Shown: piece by piece, positions 56,823 through 64,000 of the stretch | Numbering within the stretch: the stretch's first letter is position 1 | How the letters are laid out: each line of letters begins with the position of its first letter | Origin: Breviolum minutum Mf 1.05b.01 | Lineage: Eukaryota; Sar; Dinophyceae; Suessiales; Symbiodiniaceae | Assembly (NCBI GenBank): GCA_000507305.1 | Contig: DF241033.1 | Location: 27,990 to 91,989 of the forward strand | Reading direction: 5' to 3' | DNA: 64,000 bases | Program-made: the position numbers and the translations under genes | The notes under the pieces: generated by a model | Databases searched by the model: none | What the model was told of the DNA's origin: nothing | Seen by the model: the letters and a program-made list of their open reading frames with translations, nothing else

Positions 56823-58722
56823 CTGGGTAACTCACGGTACCATGCGGCAAAGTCCGGCTGAAACACATAGCCATACCAAAGTGGCCACGTGTCGTGGCAG
56901 CGCTCTTTAAGATGATGTATTTCTCGTCCAAGCATTTCCATAATTTCTTGATTCGTGTCTCCTGCATGGCAAACATTTGAACTTTGTGGTCATAGAATTG
57001 CTGGAGCAAGAGTTCTTGACGGGCAGGTCCCCAGGCATCAAATTCAGCCTTCTTGGAACCCGCCTTGAGTGAAAGTACATTTGCCGTAGCTATCTTGATA
57101 TCGAGATTGCCAACTGCCTCATGACTCTCCTTCATAAGCTTGTCCGTGCAGTCCAGCAAGTCCCCGGCTGGTGAAGTGGAAGGTTTTGCTGGAAGTTTGA
57201 TAGACATTCCCGTCCAATAACCATGAAGATCCCTGCGGAAAAGGAACCAAAACCAAGCTGCCGATTGCAGAAATCTTTCCGTCATCTGGAAAGAGATGAA
57301 ATCGCGAAGGTTGGTGGTTGCTTTGCCTTCAGCTGCTCTTTTGGCCAGTATGTCGACAATTTCATTTCCAGGGTCGCCGCAGTGACCATAAACATGATGT
57401 GTTTGGAACGAAAAGCTGAATCTTTGCTCCGTAAGGTGGACTAGGTGTCGGACCGCCTTACTTAAGTCAGGATGGGAACGACAGGCCCATGTCCCAATGG
57501 TCTGCTGACCGACTGAGGTATTGTCGAAGACCAAATGTGTGACAGGTGTGTCTCCTCCAAAGGCTGTAGCAAGTTTAAGGAGATCATAGGCAAACTTGAT
57601 AGCCACAAGTGCGGCATGGGCTTCAGCTTGGTAAGAATCAATACCTTCGGCAAGCTCCGTGGAAATGGAGCCGCAGTAGCACCATCCAAACGTCGTAGAT
57701 GCAAATGCGGTAACCCCTGCTCCTGATCTCCCAGACTCCTTGAAATGTGAACCGTCAAAGTAAATCCACAAAGCACGGCAGGAGCCATCCGGAATGTACC
57801 ATGGCAAATCAAGCCAATCTTGTGATCCGGGATGCCAGGCAACATCTGGTATGTCGAAGTCCGGCAAAAGGAAGTGTGCATCAATCCATTCGAAGTCATG
57901 AATGACCTCAGTGAAAGGGATCTCGATGTACTTAAGTGCTTCAGCAGTCTCACCATCCTCTGATGGTGGGCTGTCTTTGGGCAGGTCTTTGCCGTCCACG
58001 ATGGCACTGAAATGCCCGCAAGTAGTCGAATCGCCAGAAGCACCCTGATCGCCACACCAGAGGTCAAAGACATGGGGGTCCTCAGGGTCCTTAAGGGAAT
58101 CGGCTCCTTGAGCATGGTTGATATCCCAGGTGAGCATGGTAGCACGCACTTGAAGCAAGGAGTGAGAGTCTGACTCCTCATCAGGTGGATTTCTGCTGCG
58201 GCTTCGCGAACGTGGTTCTGTGACGGAGCTGCTGCTCTGCTCTTCATCTGCAGTATCATCTGCAGGCTCTGGACTGGATTCAAAAATCCGTCGCTGGCGG
58301 GCGGCATTCTCCATGTATTCAAAGGAGCACCAATCAGTGTTGTCATCCGCTCGGATCTGCATCCTCAAATGGTCACCATTGGTTAAAGACCTGATTGCTC
58401 CGTCAGTCTCTGGCCAAATGACGTTGTTCAAATAGAGAAAGCAAATGATGTGGTTCATGCGACAGTGACCTGTCATGCGGAAGAAGTCGATATAGTTCGC
58501 CCTTGTTCCTCGCCATGGGACCCACAGCACTTTGAACCGATGACGGCGTTCTCTGCTTGCAAGAGCTCTTTGAAAGGAAACGGTGACTACCGCCAGCACG
58601 TCATCTGGGTGTTCTTGTTCAAACCTGTCTTGAGACTGGTGAGCAATGAGCATAGGCTGAGGTCCAGTTCGAGTGGAGACAGGAGGGTCTGTCACCGGAT
58701 ACAAAGCCACCACAAGTTTCAT
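56677..58722 (-). CDS. Retroelement ORF with RNase H and the start of the EEP endonuclease
   Basis: 681 codons, overlapping the upstream ORF by 104 and the downstream ORF by 146 bases, each in another frame. Residues 150-200 are acidic and RS-rich (SRSRSRN). RNase H covers about 315-465: ALWIYFDGSHFKESGRSGAG with Asp323, SYQAEAHAALVAI with Glu367, THLVFDNTSVGQQ with Asp400, VYGHCGDPGNEIVD with His447 and Asp457, so the catalytic set is complete. The EEP endonuclease begins at 541 with DIKIATANVLSL (Asn548) and MFAMQETRIKK (Glu588). Its second half (GDLN, DH) is in the following frame, so the fold is cut near 56.8 kb. RNase H before the endonuclease is the reverse of the order in I, R1 or Jockey-type LINEs, where RNase H follows RT. 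Confidence 0.88.
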   Translation of the reverse strand: MKLVVALYPVTDPPVSTRTGPQPMLIAHQSQDRFEQEHPDDVLAVVTVSFQRALASRERRHRFKVLWVPWRGTRANYIDFFRMTGHCRMNHIICFLYLNNVIWPETDGAIRSLTNGDHLRMQIRADDNTDWCSFEYMENAARQRRIFESSPEPADDTADEEQSSSSVTEPRSRSRSRNPPDEESDSHSLLQVRATMLTWDINHAQGADSLKDPEDPHVFDLWCGDQGASGDSTTCGHFSAIVDGKDLPKDSPPSEDGETAEALKYIEIPFTEVIHDFEWIDAHFLLPDFDIPDVAWHPGSQDWLDLPWYIPDGSCRALWIYFDGSHFKESGRSGAGVTAFASTTFGWCYCGSISTELAEGIDSYQAEAHAALVAIKFAYDLLKLATAFGGDTPVTHLVFDNTSVGQQTIGTWACRSHPDLSKAVRHLVHLTEQRFSFSFQTHHVYGHCGDPGNEIVDILAKRAAEGKATTNLRDFISFQMTERFLQSAAWFWFLFRRDLHGYWTGMSIKLPAKPSTSPAGDLLDCTDKLMKESHEAVGNLDIKIATANVLSLKAGSKKAEFDAWGPARQELLLQQFYDHKVQMFAMQETRIKKLWKCLDEKYIILKSAATTRGHFGMAMCFSRTLPHGTVSYPDGTELKVFFTEQRSIYCCSKSSLPCCASQNGRAQVHCISLPRPALGRK

Positions 58723-61195
58723 AAGGCCAAAACTCTGCGACTGTTTCCGTCACAGGCCTTTCCGTGTCAATATATACGGTACGTAGAGGTAGGTGTAGAC
58801 CTGCCAAGAATGTTGGTGTCAGGTGAGGAGCCCGAGATGGAGCCGGACGCTGCATCAGAGAAATTGAGTCAGTGTCGGCACGTTGTAAGAAAGCTGATTC
58901 TTCCGATTCCTCATCACCAGGGTGGAGTCTTTGTGCCTCTTGTACCGACAATCGCTCGTCCCACCAAATGGGTATGAAGAGTCCTGCGTGGGCTCGTCTG
59001 CTTTGCCTAGGACCGAGCCACCCTCTTGTGGTGCCTCCTCTAGGGATAAGCAGCTGATGCCTCTCGCACACTGGTAAGCATAGGTCAAAGACGTCCTCCG
59101 TGTCAAAGTCTTCCGGTAAGAGACCAACACACCAAATCGGTCTTGATATGCTAAGGCTAGCCAGCTCACGCATAGCGAGAAGTACCGGCTGTAGCGGGCT
59201 TCTAGGACGTCTGTTCACCTCCGCGATGATGTGGAGAAAGATCTCATCCGTTTGATCTGCAAACGGCGCCGGCCTTACCACAACCACCTGGAAGTTGTCA
59301 CCTTGACCAATGTGGTCATTCCACACGCGTTTGAGCTTCTCACGGATCTGGACTACAAGTTGGGCTCGTAGTGTAAAATCCCGTGGCTGGCCATTCCCTG
59401 CACGTCTGTCATCATGCTTCACCAGCCAGGAACGGAATTGGACAGTGAGCTGTCCAGAAGCTGTCCTGAAATGGGCTCCTGCTGCTGCAGCCGCTCTGTT
59501 GAGGGTGTGTTCCTCCCAACGTGGTGGGGGAATTATCCTACCAATGGTCTCTGTTGTCCCCTCCGGGGTTCGCCTGTTGATGGGAATGTCCTGATCAAAA
59601 GCCACCCTAATCTCAGGGTTGGGTTTGAACTGTGCGAAAGGAAGGGATGGTCTGCAGCCATTGGCGTCCATTCCAATGTCTCCATCGGTTTCCTCAAGCT
59701 GTGGGTTGCCTGGATCGATTTGTTTCTGTATGAGTGAGACTTCTTCATCATCACTAGGTAGGAACGGTCGAAGGAAGTAGAGTTTGCCTACTCGTGGCTT
59801 GAATCTGTCATGTGGAAGATAAAGAAAATCCTCCGAGGTGACAGCCAAAGTAGAGGGGTCCAGTAGCTCATCGCCAACAGCAAGTGCCTGGGAAAAGTCC
59901 CGAACAGAAGCAACACTTGGGAGCCAAAGCGCCGAGATCAAAGGGACTTGGTTGACATCTCTCCACACCAAGCCGGGGAAGTATTCGCTCTCCAAAGGAA
60001 ATCCAAGGAAGTGTAAGGTAGAGCGATCACCGATATGTATGAGTCCCGTGAAGGCCAGTGCACTTGGGGTCAACTCCTGCCAGAGGTGGTACATGACCGT
60101 TGCAACTTGATCACCTGATTGGAATTCAGAGTTGCTAGGACTGTAATCACGGTGACCTTGATAGCCGTCTTCCGTGAGGAGATGGAAGCTCCAAGTAACT
60201 GCCGGCATCACCCAGTGTCCTAGGAGGTTGGCTGTGGCTTCCAGGAATTGATGTCCATGCCAGAAGTAGTCCACGAAATCATTCGATGGAGCGGAAACTT
60301 GCGGGAGTGCGTGCAGTTGAATATAAGCCCCTGCTACAATGGTAGTTGTCTCTTCAGGGTGCAGTCTGTAACCTTCTACCCTGATGATGCATCGATATTT
60401 GGCTCTCACACAGAGGTGTTCAAACTTCTTTGCAATATCACCAAAGTGCAGCTGGCCAGCATAGTAGCATGCTTCATGTTTGGCATTGGCGTTCCCAAAA
60501 GCATCCCAAACCACAGATTCTTCAAGGGCTGGTACAACTCCGATATTTCCAACCGCATTCGCCGGGAAAAATTCGGCAATGATGTGTACACAGGTACGCC
60601 ACGAGGGTCTCAATGTGTCTTGAGGTTGAGGATGAACGAAGTAGATGCGACAATCTGCGTCTTGAAATTCAGGCCAATGCTGTCGAATGGCTTGTTTCAA
60701 GAGGGGGATCTTTGCGGCTGCAATCATGAAATATCTGGAGCCTACAGTGGTGCCTGAAAGTCCATGGCTGCAGATCCTGATACCTTCTACTTGCGAATCC
60801 TCCAGTTCCTGGAGTCGTTGTACAAGTAACTGTTGACAGCATAGATCTCGGATCGTTGGGGTGTCAGATAACTGCATCATCCAAGAAACGTCCGAATCTA
60901 AAACCTCCTGTTCATCGCTCAATGGCTGTGGTCCTGCCTTCCTCTCAAAACTACACCAGCGGTCAGAGACATGGGAGTAAGAGATTTCAGCCGGATCGCC
61001 ATCATCAGGAACTGCTGAGTCAAGGAGCAAGTGACCTCTCAAGCAAAAAGCCCTGAACGCTGCTTTGCAAGGATCAACAAAGTCCATCTCGTAGGTCACA
61101 GAATGTCGAAGCATCTGTGCTTCTTCTGTACTCAAAACTGTGCAACGAGTAGCGCTTGCTGCAACACCAATGTTCCCTTCCTTCATAGGCCTCAA
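58619..61195 (-). CDS. Retroelement ORF of unknown function, 858 residues
   Basis: ATG 61195, stop at 58619-58621. I recognise no domain. It is tryptophan- and histidine-rich for its size and contains two similar strands, CVHIIAEFFPANA and FLHIIAEVNRRPRS. It has a proline/arginine-rich middle (INRRTPEGTTETIGRIIPPPR) and an acidic patch HPGDEESEESAF near the C-terminus. It lies in the same frame as the upstream Gag-like ORF, separated by a stop and about 70 bases, and overlaps the RNase H ORF by 104 bases in the +1 frame. Position between Gag-like and enzymatic ORFs suggests a structural or nucleic-acid-binding role (inference only). Confidence 0.75.
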   Translation of the reverse strand: MRPMKEGNIGVAASATRCTVLSTEEAQMLRHSVTYEMDFVDPCKAAFRAFCLRGHLLLDSAVPDDGDPAEISYSHVSDRWCSFERKAGPQPLSDEQEVLDSDVSWMMQLSDTPTIRDLCCQQLLVQRLQELEDSQVEGIRICSHGLSGTTVGSRYFMIAAAKIPLLKQAIRQHWPEFQDADCRIYFVHPQPQDTLRPSWRTCVHIIAEFFPANAVGNIGVVPALEESVVWDAFGNANAKHEACYYAGQLHFGDIAKKFEHLCVRAKYRCIIRVEGYRLHPEETTTIVAGAYIQLHALPQVSAPSNDFVDYFWHGHQFLEATANLLGHWVMPAVTWSFHLLTEDGYQGHRDYSPSNSEFQSGDQVATVMYHLWQELTPSALAFTGLIHIGDRSTLHFLGFPLESEYFPGLVWRDVNQVPLISALWLPSVASVRDFSQALAVGDELLDPSTLAVTSEDFLYLPHDRFKPRVGKLYFLRPFLPSDDEEVSLIQKQIDPGNPQLEETDGDIGMDANGCRPSLPFAQFKPNPEIRVAFDQDIPINRRTPEGTTETIGRIIPPPRWEEHTLNRAAAAAGAHFRTASGQLTVQFRSWLVKHDDRRAGNGQPRDFTLRAQLVVQIREKLKRVWNDHIGQGDNFQVVVVRPAPFADQTDEIFLHIIAEVNRRPRSPLQPVLLAMRELASLSISRPIWCVGLLPEDFDTEDVFDLCLPVCERHQLLIPRGGTTRGWLGPRQSRRAHAGLFIPIWWDERLSVQEAQRLHPGDEESEESAFLQRADTDSISLMQRPAPSRAPHLTPTFLAGLHLPLRTVYIDTERPVTETVAEFWPYETCGGFVSGDRPSCLHSNWTSAYAHCSPVSRQV

Positions 61196-61267
61196 CGCAC
61201 TCGAAGTGAACTGCTTTGGCCTTGAGGGCAGGACCTTTCTTCAGACAAGAGTCTGCCCGGCCGTAAA

Positions 61268-62250
61268 TCACGAGGAACCATGTTCTGTAGGGCGTTGTCT
61301 CTTCTTCGTTTCGCCCTCCTTGACCTCTTCGTCCGAAATCTCCAGAACGTCCTCCTTCTTCACACCAACCGTAGACAAGCAAGCAGTCATCGTGTCTTGC
61401 AGTTGGGTCCTCAACTTCTCCTCCTCTTTGTCCTGAGTAGGATCTGAAGTGTCCTCGAGTAGCGTGGACTCTTCCAGGGGTGGGGCTTCGGTCTTGGTAT
61501 TGAGCTGCGAGATCATCTTCTTGGCCAAAGACACTTCTTGTAAGGCTTTTGCTTCGGCATCTTGCAATTTGGCCATGTTGGCCCTGTAGTTGTCCAATTG
61601 GGACTCCCAGGCTTTTAAGCTTTCTTGCAAGTGTCTCATCCATCCTTGCTTGAGAAGCTTCCTGGACTCGCTTGCCTCCTGGTGTGCTTTGCGAGCACGA
61701 CCAAGTGCAGACGTTGCTGCGTGTAGGTCTTTCGTGATTTGCCGAACCCCATTCGATTCCTCCCTCTCGTATGCCTCGCGAAGCTGCTGGGGCATAGCGG
61801 AAGGCTCCGGAAAGGCTTTCTTCAAAGCACTGACCAAGTCCTGGGCGGCTTGATGAGTAGGTTGGGTGACAGGTGCTGTCGACCCAGAGCTCTGATTCTG
61901 CTGGAACTGCTCGAAATCCATCATAGGCCATGGTATTCCAGAAGACTGATTCGACAAGTAGGAGGTGTTGGCAAAAGGTGAGGCTTTTCCTTCCTGACCC
62001 TTTCCTCCATGTCCTTTGCCTCCTTTGTCGGCTTTCTGTCCCGTACCCTTTGGTTCGGGACCTTCTGCTGCTCCTCTGACGGGGTGACTGTGGGGAAGTC
62101 CAGCTGTCCGAGGTAGAGCTCCATGTCCAAGAGGTATCCTGTGCGCAGCATTGCTGCCAGTGACTGCCACACTTCTGACAGTATTCTGCCAATTTTTTGT
62201 TCATTACCTTGCAGGGTGAACATTTCCATCCTTTGTTCAAATGTTCCATT
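61268..62250 (-). CDS. Retroelement Gag-like ORF: RanBP2-type zinc finger and coiled coil, frameshifted
   Basis: The 5' part (about 62250-62160) encodes GWKCSPCKVMNKKLAEYCQK and CG, a W-x-C-x2-C...N...C-x2-C zinc ribbon of the RanBP2/Npl4 type. From about 62170 to 61268 another frame is clearly the coding one. It has a basic KADKGGKGHGGKGQEGK linker, then a long helix-forming region (QEASESRKLLKQGWMRHL, DNYRANMAKLQDAEAKALQ), an acidic end DVLEISDEEVKEGE and a TEHGSS stop. The finger and the coil are in different frames, so an indel or sequencing error lies between about 62.16 and 62.05 kb. The N at 62302 shows this stretch is imperfect. An RNA-binding particle protein is the expected role for the first ORF of such elements. 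Confidence 0.7.
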
Positions 62251-62484
62251 GCTGCGGCCTTTGCGATAGCAATCTGAACCCTGTGAAGGAATGAGGGATC
62301 CNGCTCCAAGTATCCCCAGGGACAAAAAAAGAAACACATGACGACACACTGCACAGAAAGATGTCCAACAGAAAGACCAACACCCCCCGAAAACTAACAA
62401 CATGTTCACCTCAAAATCACCCCGGAATTGAAAAAGGAAAAAACCTCTGAACCGAACCATCATCTTTTTTGGTGGGGGATTCAA

Positions 62485-63082
62485 AATCTGTGCGTTTTCA
62501 AGGTTTTTTTAATCTCATGCCAAAATGATGTGTTTGTTGGTTTCCAGACTTTTTCATCCTAATCCCCTAAGTAGGATTGTTCCCCTTATAAACGGCCAAA
62601 ATTCCTGGCTTATAAATGGTGGTGATCCTAACCACTTACCAACTAAATGGTAGATGATCCTCCAAGTACCAAATCTTCCTCTAAAAAAAAAACTTCACCT
62701 GGCCGGTCTCAGCAAAGCCGGGACAATGTTCACGTTCGCAGAGCTCTCCGAAGAAACTCGCCTTCGGTCGGATGGGTGTTTTTTTGGGGTGAAAAAATTT
62801 CGTTGATGGAAATGACTTTTTGCAAAGCACAATCAATGGTTTTTGCGGTGGTGGTGTTTGGAGTATAGGGAACCCAAAAAAAACACACACACCCACACAC
62901 ACAAAAAAATAGGATGAAAACAGTTTCTTATTTTCAAGACTGGCAATTGGGGGAGGGGGAGGGAAATTCACAAATTTCAGCCCAGTTCGCCTGTTGAACA
63001 TGTTGCTTCATGTTGGGTTTTCACCTCTCACCAACGCATTTTCACCTTTCACCATTGGTGATTTTTCATTGTGGAATACGTT
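62485..63082. other. Flank of the retroelement, no gene
   Basis: T-rich and A-rich low-complexity DNA with homopolymers (aaaaaaaaa near 62683, an ac-rich run at 62879-62907). It includes 'ataaatggt' and 'aagtagg' words that recur near 63700. It may be the 5' untranslated part of the retroelement or host sequence. Confidence 0.4.
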
Positions 63083-63530
63083 TACACTCCCTGAAACTAA
63101 CATAGCACCTGAAAATAGGGATCTCCCAAAAGGGAAGGGAAAGTAGTATTCCAACCATCCATTTTCAGGCGCTATGTTATGTTAGTTTCAGGGAGGGTAT
63201 TTGTTCAACTCAGTGGGTGTGGCCCAAGAATCGGACAATCCAACTGCCCCCAAGGTTTGGGGAAGATGTTGGTTGGAAACTTCCACAGATGTCCTTCTGT
63301 CAAAAAAAAACAAGGAACTTTTGGGACACACCCAGCCGGATCGATTCTCCAGGTTAGGTGGTGGGTGAAATACCTGGAAAAAACCTACCACCTACCCTCC
63401 CTGAAACGAACATACGGTTGGCACCTCATACGGTTGGCACCTGAAAATTGGTGCTTGGAATACTATATACTTTCCCTTCCCTTTTGGGAATCCCTATTTT
63501 CAGGTGCTATGTTAGCTTCAGGGAGTGTAT
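63083..63530. repeat. Nested inverted repeat (fold-back/MITE-like element)
   Basis: The outer arms are 63083-63155 (tacactccctgaaactaaca... through cccaaaagggaaggga) and its reverse complement at 63455-63530, about 72 bases with few mismatches. The inner arms are 63161-63200 (attttcaggcgctatgttat...) and its complement at 63393-63448, where 'catacggttggcacct' is itself duplicated. The inner arms also resemble the outer ones, so the same 'ccctgaaac-aacata-gcacctgaaaat' unit occurs four times in alternating orientation. No open reading frame is contained. Confidence 0.88.
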
Positions 63531-64000
63531 AGGTTGATTTTTGTTGTTGGACTTAACCCATCAACATGCAAGACCCATCAACATTCATCCCTGCCTGACA
63601 TTCACAGCGCCCTGTAGCAGTGTTACAGCTTCCGCGCCCTGAGCATTTGCCATCCGCACCGCAAATCCTGCAGCTGTAGTTGGATGTCCCAGGAAGTTAG
63701 TAAATGGTTAGTAAATGGGTTGTAACCTACTTATAAATGGAGTATATTGGGGTGCCAAGATATCCTGTTGATGGATCAGAAATCCGGCTAACGAGTTGAG
63801 GTTGGTAGTTTATCACAGTATTTACAAGGTTTTATACATCGCAGGTGGTGCGGGATTTCTTCCATCAACAGTATCCTGTTATTCCCGAATGCGTAGCGAA
63901 GGGTTCCCGTTTATAGTTCGGGTCTGGGGTTGGACCTGTGTTCGCTTTGTTTTGCTCTGTCGTCGTCGCGTCGTCGTCGCGTCGTCGTCGCCAACTCGTC
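63531..64000. other. Right edge, no gene seen
   Basis: Short repeated words ('acccatcaaca' twice at 63557-63582; 'agtaaatggttagtaaatgg' near 63702) precede a cgt/tcg triplet-rich run at 63957-63992 ('cgtcgtcgcgtcgtcgtcgcg'). No confident exon in 470 bases. Confidence 0.5.

Larger units (their letters stand above)
51849..62400 (-). mobile_element. Giant non-LTR-like retroelement with RNase H, endonuclease, RT and methyltransferase-like domains
   Basis: Four long consecutive minus-strand reading frames cover about 10.5 kb with almost no noncoding space. Read 5' to 3' they are a zinc-finger/coiled-coil ORF (62.3-61.27 kb), an 858-codon ORF of unknown function, a 681-codon ORF with RNase H plus the first part of an EEP endonuclease, and a 1657-codon ORF with the rest of the endonuclease, RT, two C2H2 fingers and a methyltransferase-like end. 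No LTRs, protease or integrase were seen. The 5' end is unclear (around 62.4-62.6 kb), and no poly-A or target-site duplication could be recognised. Frames shift by +1 between the second and third and between the third and fourth ORFs. The latter cuts the endonuclease, so this copy is either slightly damaged or uses recoding. Its 3' end lies about 150 bases from the convergent LOV gene. Confidence 0.9.

Noticed and set aside
57462-58346. 294-codon minus-strand frame inside the retroelement
   Set aside because: It overlaps the RNase H ORF in another frame and shows none of its catalytic residues; it is a shadow frame.
61074-62354. 426-codon minus-strand frame running the whole length of the Gag-like region
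   Set aside because: Only its first part (zinc finger) looks coding; from about 62.1 kb the charged, helix-rich frame is a different one.
51849-62400. Interpretation as an integrated giant-virus or phage fragment
   Set aside because: The RT, endonuclease and RNase H in one compact unit, with a Gag-like finger ORF, are explained by a retroelement; no capsid, packaging or replication genes are present.
1-64000. rRNA and tRNA genes, and relict dinoflagellate spliced-leader sequence before exons
   Set aside because: I scanned for tRNA TPsiC-loop words and for the spliced-leader tail (ttttggctcaag) and saw no convincing case; a computed search (tRNAscan, leader alignment) would be needed to be sure.

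Overview
This window looks like nuclear DNA of a dinoflagellate, most like Symbiodiniaceae (inference). The genes are cut into many short exons. Splice acceptors are AG, but donors are often GA or GC as well as GT. The coding blocks I could read as host genes are all on the + strand, as expected for dinoflagellate unidirectional gene arrays. Long gene-poor spacers carry AT and TACA microsatellites, and a giant retroelement lies on the opposite strand. A 55-base run of N (47256-47310) and a single N (62302) mark assembly gaps or ambiguities.

Layout, left to right. The tail of a CLC-type chloride channel lies at 0.8-1.4 kb, and an unidentified terminal exon at 6.25-6.42 kb. A coiled-coil gene occupies 10.0-14.0 kb. 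A quinone oxidoreductase-like MDR enzyme gene is at 15.6-17.7 kb. A mitochondrial-carrier-family gene is at 18.6-21.3 kb. A microbial-type (type I) rhodopsin with a long soluble tail is at 27.7-31.8 kb. Two long coiled-coil genes (or two parts of one) lie at 34.1-37.0 and 39.1-41.8 kb. Ribosomal protein eS21, split over seven exons, is at 42.4-44.8 kb. Two tandem LOV (blue-light PAS) genes are at about 46.7-48.8 and 49.1-51.7 kb. From 51.85 to about 62.4 kb on the minus strand is one non-LTR-like retroelement. The right end holds a nested fold-back repeat at 63.08-63.53 kb.

The retroelement encodes, in order, a zinc-finger/coiled-coil Gag-like ORF, a large ORF of unknown function, RNase H, an endonuclease/exonuclease/phosphatase domain, reverse transcriptase, two C2H2 fingers and a C-terminal cytosine-5-methyltransferase-like domain. 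RNase H upstream of the endonuclease and a methyltransferase-like tail are both unusual.

The host genes are not a pathway. However, two independent kinds of light-sensor gene (a rhodopsin, and a tandem LOV pair) lie on the same strand within about 24 kb. I built exon models by reading frames and splice-site phase by eye. Exons quoted with exact ends have phase-compatible neighbours unless stated; the first and last exons of most genes are missing or uncertain.
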